Of a stretch of 64,000 bases of DNA, positions 40,420 through 50,151 are shown one piece after another. The DNA is from Paulinella micropora. Lineage: Eukaryota > Cercozoa > Imbricatea > Euglyphida > Paulinellidae. The stretch covers positions 22,501 through 86,500 of the forward strand of contig WBZZ01001035.1 in the NCBI GenBank assembly GCA_019918135.1. Reading direction: 5' to 3'. Made by a program: the position numbers and the translations under genes. The stretch's first letter is position 1; each line of letters begins with the position of its first letter. The notes beneath the pieces were generated by a model. The model saw nothing but the letters and a program-made list of their open reading frames with translations. It did not search any database and was not told where the DNA came from.

Positions 40420-42894
40420 CTAGGGCAGGGGCAACAGTCTTCGAAGCTGCAACCGGGTCGGGAGTACTTGTTTAGGCTGCCGGCATATCCATTCCGCCTC
40501 GATTTCAAACAGCTTAAAACTCGCAGGAGCTAGGCCCTGAATGGCCTTCAGCCTGGCGGGGTCATCTGACCCGTGGGTGTATTTGACCTCGAAACCAAGG
40601 GCCGGTCCCTCGCTCGAGAGCACAACCACATCAATCACCCAGTGGCGGGACTTTGTCAAGCGGGTCGCTAGTTCGCCGTCCACGTCTGCTAGGGGGCCTT
40701 GTTTCAGATCGTCGTGGTCCAGCCGCCGCCACGGCGCATCGATAGCTGATGAAATCTGGTCCAACCACAGCTCCTTTCCCACCGGGTACTCACCCAGCAC
40801 TCCTTTGTGACGGCCAGTAAATCCGTGCGAAGCTTGCAGCGTATCCCAGGACAGCCTCCCGTCCTCCGTCTTTCTGCGCAGCCATTCACACAATCTGAGC
40901 TTAGCAGAATAATGTTTGTAAGACTCCCATGGACAGGTTGAGTCGGGGGGCTTCACTCCCAGCGCTTCTGCCAGCCCCCACGCCTTCCTTGCCTCCGTCG
41001 CGGCCGAAAGCGGGCCTTGATCTTTTTGCCTGGCGCACCAATCAAGATATTTCTTATCGCGAAGTAGTGCCAGCCAGCTCCTATCTTTGTACCGGCCGAA
41101 CATAACAGTTCTTTGTGTGTTGTCACGTACAACTTTCAACAGCCTCCGAATGTCCTGTGCGCGCTTCAGCAAGCGTTCATAAGATAGAATAATCGATCGC
41201 TTGATCTCAGACATCAATTTCTCTAGTATGTCTAGCCCCCCTGCCAACCCATTTGCGTGTGCCCCCTCAAAGGCTATTTTAAGCTGATTAGCTTCCTGAG
41301 CTAGTTGTTTTACGCTCGCGGCCAGCTTTTGCTGTGCAGTGGCTTCGGCGTCGGTGGCGTCAGGCCTGCTAACATAGCAGGGCGGCCAGGGGTTTCCTGT
41401 GCCCACGAGGCCTTTATCATCTGGATACACTTGTCGCCCGACGTACTTGCTCCTCCAATCGTTCGCCCCTATCCACTCGGGCCGCTCCTGGTACAGATAA
41501 AGGGGCGCGCCATCCGCGCCACCGTAGGTGTTAACTAATTGGCACTGCCAACAGGTCCATTCATGCCAAGCACCGTCATCCCAGCTACTTAGCTGGTGTT
41601 TGCTACAGAACTCCTCCTGTAGGTGCCCGGCGGCACATTGCAGCTCCAGCCACACGCCCCGCCAATGTTTTGTGATAGCACGCACAGCTGTTTCTGCACC
41701 TGCGCTACTAGCCCGGGCTAGTGACAAACGCCCGCCGCTGCAGTGCGGCCGGCCGGCCAGGACGTCCTCCAGAAACTCTGCGACGGATGGCTCCCACTTC
41801 TTGTTATCTGCTGTGCAGAACAGAGTTAGCTTGTCATGGCAGCTCTGCAAACCAGTATGGGGCTTGTCACTGAGTACCAACGGATTGCAATGCACTGCGT
41901 ATTTGTTAGTAGCTAGCTCGCGCGCAGAGCAATGCGATGTTGGCCCACGCAACGGCGCGCAATTACGAATTCTGGCCTGCACACGCGCCCAGTCGCCGCC
42001 ACATAACCGACAGCCCCTGAAAGAGCTCACCTGCTCGAATTGCTTGCAGCCGCAGACAGTGCAACGGATTTCCAGCGTGTGGTCAGGCAAAGAGGACCAG
42101 AGCTTGTCTATCTTGAGAAATTCTATGTAGTTCCAAGCCTGGCTAGCTTGGCAGCGCGCCAAGGACCATTCATTCTCGCAGTGCTTGAGTGAGGTCCTTG
42201 ACATTAGCAGTTCTGACGAGAGTGGGTTCCACTTCTGCTGGCACACCTGGCAGAATAATGTTACTACAGGAGGCATGTCCTCCTCAGACGGGGCAAAAGT
42301 AACACACTCCAATGCAAGTGGAAAACCCACTGATCGGGAGCTCTCCGTAGCTCGCTGCCAGTCTGTGCAGAGGTCACGCAAGGCGCTGACTAGACTGGCT
42401 TTGTCGCCCGCGCAGGGCTTAAAGATGCATCCTTGGAAGCTCTGCTGGCATTGCAAGCTAGAGTCCCCACATAAACGGCATGTGCCTTTTATCTGAACCT
42501 CGTCTGCAGCGGCCTGCCCTTGCTTAATCTCCTGAAAGTCAAAGTTTTGCCAGGAGCCCAGTTGGCAGCGCAGCAAAGACCACCTGGAGCAGCAGCCCAG
42601 CTTCTTTCTACCACTGGCAAAGTCCTTGATTTCAGCTGGGCTATAGTCATGCTGTCGGAAGCAGCCGAGGCACCTGAAGGAGGTGAGCTCCCCCGGCGAC
42701 GGGCCGATAGAAATCAGTTCCGGTGCGAAGCGCCTAGGCATGGTGTTTGCGTTGGGTAGGGCATAATTGCACAGGAAAATGGCTGCGTCTTCGGGGCTCT
42801 CCCCAGGCGGCAGCGGCCCGGATGACTGTTTCTCTTCCAACTTCCTCTTCTTGCTCGGGTACAACGTGTCGTCCGCTACGACAACAGTCTGCAT
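40420..42894 (-). CDS. zinc-ribbon repeat protein with PD-(D/E)XK nuclease-like end
   Basis: An 824-residue ORF, open throughout, from ATG at 42,894. Residues 60-480 hold several zinc-ribbon-like units (TSFRCLGCFRQHDYSPAEIK, VTLFCQVCQQKWNPLSSELL, LTLFCTADNKKWEPSVAEFL), each followed by a C-terminal Cys and a SLARC/SLLRC helix. Between them are shorter CRLCG and CTVCG knuckles. Residues 560-640 are helical. The C-terminus has HWVIDVVVLSSEGPALGFEV then KYTHGSD: an Asp, a short gap and ExK, the signature of PD-(D/E)XK nucleases. Repeated treble-clef ribbons joined to a restriction-type fold are seen in some giant-virus and protist proteins. DNA or RNA cleavage is inferred, not shown. A TATA box lies 32 bp upstream. 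Its lower GC content than its neighbours is notable. Confidence 0.65.
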   Translation of the reverse strand: MQTVVVADDTLYPSKKRKLEEKQSSGPLPPGESPEDAAIFLCNYALPNANTMPRRFAPELISIGPSPGELTSFRCLGCFRQHDYSPAEIKDFASGRKKLGCCSRWSLLRCQLGSWQNFDFQEIKQGQAAADEVQIKGTCRLCGDSSLQCQQSFQGCIFKPCAGDKASLVSALRDLCTDWQRATESSRSVGFPLALECVTFAPSEEDMPPVVTLFCQVCQQKWNPLSSELLMSRTSLKHCENEWSLARCQASQAWNYIEFLKIDKLWSSLPDHTLEIRCTVCGCKQFEQVSSFRGCRLCGGDWARVQARIRNCAPLRGPTSHCSARELATNKYAVHCNPLVLSDKPHTGLQSCHDKLTLFCTADNKKWEPSVAEFLEDVLAGRPHCSGGRLSLARASSAGAETAVRAITKHWRGVWLELQCAAGHLQEEFCSKHQLSSWDDGAWHEWTCWQCQLVNTYGGADGAPLYLYQERPEWIGANDWRSKYVGRQVYPDDKGLVGTGNPWPPCYVSRPDATDAEATAQQKLAASVKQLAQEANQLKIAFEGAHANGLAGGLDILEKLMSEIKRSIILSYERLLKRAQDIRRLLKVVRDNTQRTVMFGRYKDRSWLALLRDKKYLDWCARQKDQGPLSAATEARKAWGLAEALGVKPPDSTCPWESYKHYSAKLRLCEWLRRKTEDGRLSWDTLQASHGFTGRHKGVLGEYPVGKELWLDQISSAIDAPWRRLDHDDLKQGPLADVDGELATRLTKSRHWVIDVVVLSSEGPALGFEVKYTHGSDDPARLKAIQGLAPASFKLFEIEAEWICRQPKQVLPTRLQLRRLLPLP

Positions 42895-42925
42895 GGTGGG
42901 CCGCTGTGTCACCCCCCAAAAAAGT

Positions 42926-42935
42926 TCTTTATATC
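42926..42935 (-). promoter_or_regulatory. TATA box of zinc-ribbon nuclease gene
   Basis: On the - strand the sequence reads GGATATAAAGAAC, a good TATA box, about 32 bp before the ATG at 42,894. Confidence 0.6.
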
Positions 42936-42959
42936 CATTCGAGTCTGACAAGAAAACGA

Positions 42960-43369
42960 AGGGGTGAGAGAGGGCGCCGCTCCTTCGTCTTGTCTTGCCA
43001 TAAAAGGAACTTGGATTGGAAAGGAGATCCGCTATAATTTGGGGTGCGGCTTGGCCAGAGAATCGACGCTAGACTGTGGCAGACCAGGGGAGAGGAGGGG
43101 AAAGAAAGAGAGAGGAAGGGAAAAGAGAGAGAGGAGGGAGCTCCCTTCTCCCACCCGTCACCTAACCCCCGAGGAACAGTGTGGTGTGCTGCCGCCAGTC
43201 GGCCTCGGCGGCGGGGGGAAACGAACCCCCCCCCTTCTCCCAGCGGTGTGCACGCTTTTTCACCGCCTGCAGTTAGCTTGCAGCGGTGGTGCTACGTCTA
43301 GTAAAGAGAGAAAGACAGACAGAACCAAGGACAAAAGCCCGTTTCCGTTCTTCCGCTCCCGGCCGCCCC
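42960..43369. other. divergent spacer, purine-rich
   Basis: Between two divergent genes. It contains a GA-rich block (43,085-43,140) and a CTAGTAAAGAGAG string about 70 bp before the next ATG. ATG-led ORFs here are short and compositional. No gene is supported. Confidence 0.5.
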
Positions 43370-44774
43370 ATGTCCAGCTTCTCGCTGGGGCAGGGCCTGG
43401 TAGCTTCCTTCGCCTTTGCCAGCGGCTTAGCCTGGCTGTCGTGCCTGCAGCTGATGCTGGGCAGCAGAGACCGCCGCTGGCGTGCGGCGGGCTCGTTTGC
43501 GCTGCCGCGCCTCTGCCTGTGGAACCTGGCCCACGCGATCGCGCTCGTGCCCTGGTGCGAACCGGGCGTGGGGCCGGTGTGGACGTACCGGGACGCGCTG
43601 CTGCCGCTGGCCTGGCACGTCTGGCTCGAATGCCTGGAACGCTACCCCACCGGCCTGGCTTACTTCGGCCACGACGACGAAGCACCCCCCGCCGGCCCCC
43701 GGGCCCTGCGCCTGGCGCTGTGTGTCGTGTGCACGGGGGCCTCCCTCGCCACGAGGCTGGGCTGGCCAGCGGGCGCCTTTCTGTTGCCAGCCCAGCTCTA
43801 CGGCGGCCGGCTGTGGCTCCGCGCCTACCTGCGAACACGCCAACTCGCGCTGGTGCTGGCCAACCGCCGCCGGCGGGTCAGGGCCCCACCCGGCGCCAAG
43901 GAGGAGGCCCACCCCGGCGCCGAGCGGCTGGCGACCATGTCGTCACGGATCCACTGCCTGTTGTGGGTAACGGGGCTGGCCGCCGCACTCTGCGCGGCCT
44001 ACTTGGCGGCGTGGCTGCGGCTCTCTCCCTTGCTGGCACTCCGCTTGCCCCCGGCGGCCCGGCCGTCGCGGTGGACTTTCGCGCTGGGCCTCCTCGCCGC
44101 CCTCGGACCGGCCGTCTGGGCTCACCTAGTGGCCGTGCAGGCGTGGCAGGCGTCGTCTCGCGGCGCCCCCCGGACGACCCCCTGCCTCCCCCCCCACCGT
44201 AGACAAGGAGCGTGTTCCCGGCGCCGGACAGGTGCCGGCCTCGGAGGAAACGGAGCGGAAAGGGGGCCGGGCGGCCAGCGACGCGGGCTGCCCCGTACCC
44301 CCCCTGACGGTGTCCAGCGCTACTACACCGGGCCAGGCAGCCGAGCCGCAGCCCAGCCAGAGCCTGGCGGCGGCCCCCCACGCTAGGCCCACACTAGGCC
44401 CAGCCGCCGGCGCCGGGCTGCCCGCCAGCCCCCCGCCGCGTCTGTATGTCCCCGGGCCCGGTGCTCTTCGGAGCGCGCCCCCTACGGACTCGCAGAAGCT
44501 GCGGGCGCTCATCGAATACTACGGCACCACCCCTCTGTCAGTCTTCCGCCAGCTCAACCCCATTCCCCCGGGGGACGAGGAGTCTCCCCCCTTGGGCTGG
44601 GTGCCGACCCGCATGCGCCCCCGGCTACGAACCTTACCGGACCACCTCTCCCGCTCGCCGCACAGCCACGCCCGGGGAGAAGAAGAAGGGACCGGCTCAC
44701 CTGTCCTGTCCATCGTCCGGAGTAGACCGAGCTCGCCGGCGCGGGCAGAGGAGCCGACGGCCCACCCTGCTTGA
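43370..44774 (+). pseudogene. probable seven-helix membrane protein with Pro/Ser-rich tail
   Basis: ATG at 43,370. Seven hydrophobic segments can be drawn: GLVASFAFASGLAWLSCLQL; AAGSFALPRLCLWNLAHAIA; DALLPLAWHVWLECL; ALRLALCVVCTGASLATRLG; AGAFLLPAQLYGGRLWL; IHCLLWVTGLAAALCAAYLA; and FALGLLAALGPAVWAHLVAV. A basic loop RRRRVRAPPGAKEEAHPG separates helices 5 and 6. The layout is like a GPCR or rhodopsin, but there is no Lys in helix 7, which argues against a retinal protein, and no DRY or NPxxY motif is seen. The tail (44,232-44,774) is Pro/Ser-rich with ALIEYYGTTPLSVFRQLNPI. The tail and body are not in one continuous frame. Confidence 0.55.
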
Positions 44775-45122
44775 CGACGGGGGGACGGCAAGGAAGGGAG
44801 CGTACTCCCCCCCCCCCCCCCCCCCAGCGACGGGTGCCAGGCCAGGGCGGCAGCCGCCGACGGGACGTCGTCGCTCCCGGCCCACCACGGCGCCCCTGCC
44901 GGGGGATGGGCGGACGGCGCCCCCCCCCCCCCCCCCCCGCGGGAGTGGGGCAGGGGGAGGGGCGCCCCCCCGCACGGGGGGTCAGGCGTCCGCGCGCGGG
45001 CGGGGGGGGGGGGGGGGGGAGGAGGCGGTGGTGCCTGTCCTGGCAGAGGTCAGGCTCCCTTCACACAACCAGAGGCCAGACATATTACAAACAGCGTCGT
45101 CGCCCCGGCCTCTCCCTCCCTG
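44775..45122. other. spacer with long C- and G-runs
   Basis: C-runs at 44,809-44,825 and 44,921-44,938 and a G-run at 45,002-45,019 flank simple sequence. No gene is supported. A YYYY-rich patch near 45,100 precedes the next ATG. Confidence 0.6.
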
Positions 45123-45901
45123 ATGCTGGCTAACGTGTTCGGCGCGCCGGTCCCTCCCTCCTTGCTGCTGGCTAACGTGTTCGGCGCGCCGGCCCCTCCC
45201 TCCTTGCTGCTGGCTAACGTGTTCGGCGCGCCGGCCCCTCCCTCCTTGCTGCTGGCTAACGCGTCCGCAGCGCCGGCCTCGAGGGCCGCCTGGTGCACCG
45301 TGTGTGATAAAAGCTTTGCTAGCAAGTCCGGCCTGAAACTCCACCAGCTGATCCATGAGAACAAGCGCCCGTGGCGCTGCGGCCATTGTGGCAGAGCCTT
45401 TCGGCAAAAGGTGGCGTTACAGAGCCACGAGCGCCTGCACACGCGCGAAGCCCCTTACCGCTGCGACCGGCCGGGCTGCTCGCGAGCCTGTAAGTCCCCC
45501 CAGGCCTTGAAGTCCCACCTGGAGGCGGAACACAAGGTGTGCGCCGGCCGGCGGAGCCGGCGAGCCAAGCCCTTAGTGTGCCCGGACTGCCACAAGAGTT
45601 TCTGTTCCGTCGTGGCTTGCGAGAGGCACCGGCGGCACCCACGGGTGAAGTGCGGTCGGGGCCTCACCAAGGACGTGTGGGTGACGCCTGCCACCTGCTC
45701 GCTGAACTGCACTGCGAGGCCTGCCACAAATCGTTCCCTAGCCCCAGGGCCCTCCACCTGCATTTCCGAGACGTGCACTGTATCTACTTGGCCCCGCAGC
45801 CCTGCACCCGCGCTAGCGGCCACGTCCGCGCCCGGCCGCCCGAGGAGGGATCACCGCCCCCCCCGGCCGACCACGCCTGTTTTCCACGCTTGGTTTTCTG
45901 A
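45123..45901 (+). pseudogene. five-finger C2H2 zinc-finger protein
   Basis: ATG at 45,123. The first 45 residues are three and a half copies of a 14-residue unit LLANVFGAPAPPSL (42-bp DNA repeat). Fingers follow: CTVCDKSFASKSGLKLHQLI-H; CGHCGRAFRQKVALQSHERL-H; CDRPGCSRACKSPQALKSHL; CPDCHKSFCSVVACERHRRH; and CEACHKSFPSPRALHLHFRD. Linker sequences are less regular than in the 11-finger protein, and the fingers are well diverged, so this is an older array. A transcription-factor role is the usual inference. The last finger is not in the same frame as the first four. AATAAA lies at 45,901-45,906, at the stop codon. Confidence 0.65.
45125..45265. repeat. 42-bp coding tandem repeat
   Basis: About three and a half copies of a unit containing CTGGCTAACGTGTTCGGCGC and CCTCCCTCCTTGCTG, encoding LLANVFGAPAPPSL. 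Confidence 0.9.
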
Positions 45902-45906
45902 ATAAA
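45901..45906 (+). terminator. AATAAA polyadenylation signal
   Basis: AATAAA overlaps or directly follows the stop of the five-finger gene (TTTTCTGAATAAATCAAG). Confidence 0.7.
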
Positions 45907-46410
45907 TCAAGACTGGGCCGCTGCCAGCAGACTGCGAAGGGGAAGTCCCCTGCCCCCCCCCCCCCCCCCGGCCCCGGCCAGAGCCTGGCGCTCAGGCAGG
46001 ATTAACGTGTGCACTTGGGAGAGAAGCCAAGCCCCCGGGCCCGGCCGGGCCCGGCCGGGGGGGAGGAGGAGAAGAGGCGTCTTCTCCCTCTGGCGCAGCA
46101 GGCCCGGGCCGGCCGGGTGGAGGGGGCGTGCGCGCCCCCCCCCCCTTTGTTTCGCGTGTGGCCTGCCGGGTGCACACGTGCACACGTGCACACCGGCCCG
46201 CCACCGCCCGCGCGGGGGGGGGGGGTCCGCGCGCACGGCTGAGCGGGACCCAGGAAGAAGCATCAGCCCACAGAATCTGGGAGCCAGCAAAGGAAGAAGG
46301 GAGCGCAGAAGCTCCCCTCCTTCCCCCCACCCTACCCCCACCCTGCCCCCCCCCCCCCCCCCACACTCACTCCGGTGGTGTCCTAGCAGGCCCTGTAACT
46401 AAAGGATCAC
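45907..46410. other. spacer with C/G-runs and CACGTG repeats
   Basis: Holds a C-run (45,953-45,969), a tandem GCACACGTGCACACGTGCAC string near 46,170-46,190 (two overlapping CACGTG E-boxes), a G-run (46,215-46,225) and a C-run (46,347-46,361). An ACTAAAGG string lies about 12 bp before the next ATG. No gene is seen. Confidence 0.5.
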
Positions 46411-48423
46411 ATGTCCGCCGAACAGAAAGAAGGACGACCGAATGGAGTCTACCGAGACTACGACCGCTCACCCGCGGCACCCGAGGTCCAAAGGATTTTT
46501 TCCGATTGGAGGCTTAAAACGCAGGCAGGCCTTCGGCTGAGTGCGCAAATGGCTAGTGTGAACAAAACCAACGCACTAAAACAGCAGGAAGAATACGTCT
46601 TGATGAATTACCTGCATCTGCGCTGTTTGGATCCCCCTGCCGCCGCAGGAGGGCTGGCAAAGCTGCTGGATGAATTCGAGGCCGGTCGTCACAAGTACTT
46701 GGGCCAGCTAGCAGAATCTGGCAGCGGTAATTACCGGGCCCTTGCTGATTCCAAGACGAAGTGGACAGCGGCCAGATTCAAGGACCCGCCCGGCCAGAAA
46801 ATCATGTTTAGCCCCTTGCTGATTCCCCCCATCCCCACGTCGAGGCAACGTTACTGGAATGCGATCGGGGCAGCCGTGACGCTCAGGAACCCGCCGGAGC
46901 CACTGCCGGAGCTGGTGCTTTCTCGGGGCCACGCGTGCTTAGCTCATGCCCAGCCAAGGATACTAGAGCTGAGCGAGCTGCGCGGTGAAAACGCCGGCTG
47001 GTTCCCGTTTGGTGGGGCCAACGCCGTCCCCGTCCGCACGCTGACCTTGCACAACCTGGCCCTCCGCGAGCTGAGTCTGGTGACTGTGAACGCGGCGCGG
47101 GAGGAGGAGGGCAGCGATTCCGATGGCGACGCCGAGTTTGCTGACGCGGGGCCTGTAGTCCCCCCGAACCGCTTCCTTGCAAGCGTCGTCGAGCTCAAGT
47201 TCGCCCAAGTTACCTTGGCAGGCCGCACGAGGGACGGCCGGCACGATCTCTCGCTAGAACGGCTGCCGGCGCTAGAAAAGCTAGTCTTCACGCAGCGCCC
47301 AGCCGGCGCGTCGCAGTTTGTAAAACTGTCTCTTACAAAGTGCGCGCGGCTCTTGACTATTGACACCTCCCTGAAGACCGGTGGAAGCCCCCAGCCAGCG
47401 ACTATCTATGTCAAAAGGTCGTCCCACCAGGGCCTGGAGCTGTTACCAGGGAATGGCCAGCTGGTGCTGGACGTGGCTTCGTGCCCCCGGCTGCCGTTCC
47501 TCCGCCTACCCTCGCTGCAGCAGCATACTACGGGGAACGTAAGACTGGCCTGCGAGGACTGTCCAGCGTTACAAGAGGTTTCCCTGCCCGTGCTGTCTAG
47601 CGTCGGTAGTCTCGAGATCGAGGTACGGGCCGAGAGGGCCGCCAGCCTACAGCAGATTTCCCTGCCAGTGCTGTCTAGCGTCAATAGCCTCGCGGTCAAG
47701 GTAGACGTCGTATGGTTCGGCTCGTCCAGTCCCCTCCAGGGCTTCCGGGCGTTCGAGCTGCCCGCTTTGCAGACAGCCAAAGAGCACCTCGCCTTGAGCT
47801 TTATTAATTGTTCTCAGCTGGGCCTCGTCACACTGCCGAGGCTAGCGAAGGTCGGTAGTCTCGAGATCGAGGTACAAGCCGAGTGGAACGCCGGCCTACA
47901 ACAGGTTTCCTTGCCAATGCTGTCTAGCGCCAATAGCCTCGCGGTCAAGGTAGACGTCGAAGTGGACAACTCGTCCAGTCCCCTCCAGGGCTTCCGGGCG
48001 TTCGAGCTGCCTGCTTTGCAGACAGCCAAGGAGCACCTCGCCTTGAGCTTTATTAATTGTTCTCAGCTGGGCCGCGTCACACTGCCGAGGCTAACGAAGG
48101 TCGGTAGTCTCGAGATACGGGTGGAATCTCCCGCAGACAGTGAACACTCTGTTAGCCTCCGGGCGTTCCAGGCGCCCGCCCTGCGGGAGGCCAAGGGGGG
48201 CCTCGCCCTGAGTCAGGGCGAGGGGGGGAGAGCAGGGGAAAGGCCCCACTACGGGCAGGCAGGGAGAGACTTTCTCCCCTGCCCTCGTCCTGTGTCTCTC
48301 CTCCGGCCTCGCCCTGCCTGGCGTCTCGGCCCACCTAGGTTGACCGGAAGGCGGGGGAGAGCGTGTCCGCCGTCAGGCCGGGGCAGGGCGCCCTTACCAG
48401 ACCTCTCTTTCCCTGGCCTGTGA
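46411..48423 (+). CDS. Cys-bearing leucine-rich-repeat-like protein D
   Basis: ATG at 46,411; 670 codons open, although the last 75 (after GGLALS) are low-complexity and may be off the true frame. The N-terminal domain resembles A and B: a Trp/Leu-rich helix, KIMFSPLLIPPIPTSRQRYW then NAIGAAV, parallel to YWEALDATIQ of A. Residues 210-600 are solenoid repeats such as LPVLSSVGSLEIEV and LPALQTAKEHLALSFINCSQ. Two 246-bp segments (about 47,640-47,865 and 47,885-48,110) are nearly identical, including LQGFRAFELPALQTAKEHLA, so the solenoid grew recently by internal duplication. An acidic insert EEEGSDSDGDAEFADA lies near residue 232. It is the most complete member of the family. Function unknown. 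Confidence 0.7.
   Translation: MSAEQKEGRPNGVYRDYDRSPAAPEVQRIFSDWRLKTQAGLRLSAQMASVNKTNALKQQEEYVLMNYLHLRCLDPPAAAGGLAKLLDEFEAGRHKYLGQLAESGSGNYRALADSKTKWTAARFKDPPGQKIMFSPLLIPPIPTSRQRYWNAIGAAVTLRNPPEPLPELVLSRGHACLAHAQPRILELSELRGENAGWFPFGGANAVPVRTLTLHNLALRELSLVTVNAAREEEGSDSDGDAEFADAGPVVPPNRFLASVVELKFAQVTLAGRTRDGRHDLSLERLPALEKLVFTQRPAGASQFVKLSLTKCARLLTIDTSLKTGGSPQPATIYVKRSSHQGLELLPGNGQLVLDVASCPRLPFLRLPSLQQHTTGNVRLACEDCPALQEVSLPVLSSVGSLEIEVRAERAASLQQISLPVLSSVNSLAVKVDVVWFGSSSPLQGFRAFELPALQTAKEHLALSFINCSQLGLVTLPRLAKVGSLEIEVQAEWNAGLQQVSLPMLSSANSLAVKVDVEVDNSSSPLQGFRAFELPALQTAKEHLALSFINCSQLGRVTLPRLTKVGSLEIRVESPADSEHSVSLRAFQAPALREAKGGLALSQGEGGRAGERPHYGQAGRDFLPCPRPVSLLRPRPAWRLGPPRLTGRRGRACPPSGRGRAPLPDLSFPGL
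47570..48115. repeat. internal duplications in LRR-like gene D
   Basis: Repeated strings such as GGTAGTCTCGAGATCGAGGT (three times, one diverged) and TCCAGTCCCCTCCAGGGCTT (twice) mark units of about 246 bp, with shorter subunits. Confidence 0.85.
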
Positions 48424-48806
48424 ACAGCTAAGTACGATGCCCCGGGGTCAGGTAGGAGGTGAGCACCAGCAAACGTAGTCGGGGGGGGGGGGGCACACAA
48501 TTTAATGTTACTAAATCTTGTTCCTGCTGCTTTTGATCGACGCCCGGCCTGCCGGCAAGAGTTTTTGCTGAGATTCAGTCGCACTGCCGTGGGCAAGAAC
48601 GAGTCTGCCGGCAGGGCGGTTACAAGCTCCAGGGGGCAACGCCATAGCGGTTGTTCTGTGGGAGCTGAGGCACAGGAACCCCCGAACAGGATAGCCACGA
48701 AACGAGGGCCCCTCGAACCGCCGGGCTTTTCTTCTTCCCCTGTACGCCGGAGTTTAGTCGGGCGCTCGATCCCACACTGTGCACAGGCGCGATACTGGGT
48801 GCTCAT
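48249..48806 (-). CDS. uncertain small Cys-containing ORF
   Basis: An ATG at 48,806 opens 185 codons on the - strand: MSTQYRACAQCGIERPTKLR, FVAILFGGSCASAPTEQPLW, then a proline-rich part that overlaps the end of gene D. The first 110 residues look protein-like, with one CxxC pair; the last 70 do not. The opposite strand has a competing 175-codon ORF (48,505-49,032). I cannot decide between them, and neither has a known family. A G-run (48,481-48,492) lies inside. Confidence 0.25.
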   Translation of the reverse strand: MSTQYRACAQCGIERPTKLRRTGEEEKPGGSRGPRFVAILFGGSCASAPTEQPLWRCPLELVTALPADSFLPTAVRLNLSKNSCRQAGRRSKAAGTRFSNIKLCAPPPPTTFAGAHLLPDPGASYLAVHRPGKERSGKGALPRPDGGHALPRLPVNLGGPRRQAGRGRRRDTGRGQGRKSLPACP

Positions 48807-48839
48807 GCTTTGGGGTAATCACTTTTGGGCAGGGGGCGG

Positions 48840-49026
48840 GCCTGCGGGGCGGGGGGGCGACGAGGGGGGGGGGGGGGGGGCGGCCCTCGACCGGGGGGGG
48901 GAGGGGGGGGGGGGGAAGAGAGAGCCGGCCGGGGCCTCCCGGCCGGGGGGGGGGGGGGGTGGGGCTGTGCCGGCCGGCGCCCCCCCCCCCCCCCCCCCCG
49001 GCCGAGGGCCGCCCCCCCCGGCGCGG
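48840..49026. repeat. cluster of G- and C-runs before the USP gene
   Basis: Several G-runs of about 10-14 bases (48,867-48,960), then C-runs of about 18 bases (48,982-49,000). No gene is supported. CATAAAC (49,028-49,034) follows, 12 bp before the next ATG. Confidence 0.85.
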
Positions 49027-49046
49027 CCATAAACCTGTCCGGCGCC

Positions 49047-50151
49047 ATGGCCAGCGCCAGAGTGCTGAACCCGGCGCCCTTTAACGCCAGCGGCAACCAG
49101 GGCTGGCGCTGCTTCTTGCACGCTACGCTGCAAGTGCTGCTGTGCAGCCCCGAAATGCGCATCGCGGTCCTGCGCCTGGTACAGGAGGATTACTTTCCGC
49201 GGGGGGGAGTTGTCGCCGGACGCTCCCCCGCACCACCGGCAGGGGGCGAGGGTCCTGCTCGCCTGGCTGCACCGGCACCCGCGGGGCATGGCCCTGCCGC
49301 CGTACGAGGTAGAGTGCCTGGCCACGGACTCGGACCCCGGCGCTGACCCTGGCGCCTCGGTGTTGCCCCGGGGCCGCTCCCCGGGCCCGCAGGACGCCTG
49401 GGACTTTGCGCAGGACCTGATCCCGCGCTTTCTCTTGCGCCGGCGCTGGGCCCTGGGGGGGCCCGCCGGGCCCGGCCGCCCGACGCCGGCGTGCGCGGAG
49501 CTCCACCGGCTGTTGACCGTCTGCGCCCAGCACCAACTGCTGCGAGTGGCCAGTGTGATCTTGACCTGGGGTGAGCAAGGCGCGCGCTGCCTGCCGCCAG
49601 AGCTGGCCGGCGCAGAGGAAGCCCGGCTGCAGGAGGCGGGCCTCAAGTACGAGCGCCACGCCCAGTTAGAAGAGCTGCCACTGGTGTGCCAGCCGGCCGG
49701 CTACCAGCGCCTGATGCAACGCCTCGCCTCGCTCGCGGCCACGGAGCGCCTGCCGCCCGTCCTGTTCGTGTTCGTCAGGCGGGTCGTCGCCGGCGCGGGC
49801 GACGCGCGCACCAAGGACCGCTCGCCGCTCGACCCGTTGTGGGGAGAGTTCGTGTGCCGGCGGGCGGGGGCCGAACCACAACGCTACGTGCTCGCGGGGC
49901 TGCAGGCACACCTGGGCGCCAGCGCACGCCGCGGGCACTACGTAGCTCTCGCGCGCTACCACACGGGAGCAGACAGCGACTGGTGGTACTTGGACGACCT
50001 GCAACCGAAGCCGGCCAGGCACGCGCGCTCGGCCTGGTGGCGCACGGACCAGGGCTGGGACTGGCACGACCTGCCCGGGGCGGGCCGCCTCGGGCGCTGG
50101 GGCAGGCGGTGCACGCTGCTGTGCTACGTGCGGGCGGGGCCCGGCGCCTAG
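49047..50151 (+). pseudogene. USP-type ubiquitin-specific protease
   Basis: ATG at 49,047 (MASARVLNPAPFNASGNQGW). The Cys box reads GNQGWRCFLHATLQVLL, parallel to GNTCYMNSxLQxLL of USP enzymes, with the catalytic Cys in WRCF. The His box near the C-terminus reads VLAGLQAHLGASARRGHYVA, followed by WWYLDDLQ, matching HxGxxxxGHYxA...WYxFDD; it supplies the catalytic His and Asp. About 365 residues, a minimal catalytic core. Between the boxes lies a helical region (YQRLMQRLASLAATERLPPV) and the strand LFVFVRR. The enzyme would remove ubiquitin from proteins, a common tactic of large DNA viruses. The locus is not open in one frame, with about one break. It could be viral or host; no neighbour settles this. 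Confidence 0.7.

Noticed and set aside
43370-44125. Heliorhodopsin, as carried by mirusviruses
   Set aside because: No Lys in the seventh helix and no heliorhodopsin motifs.
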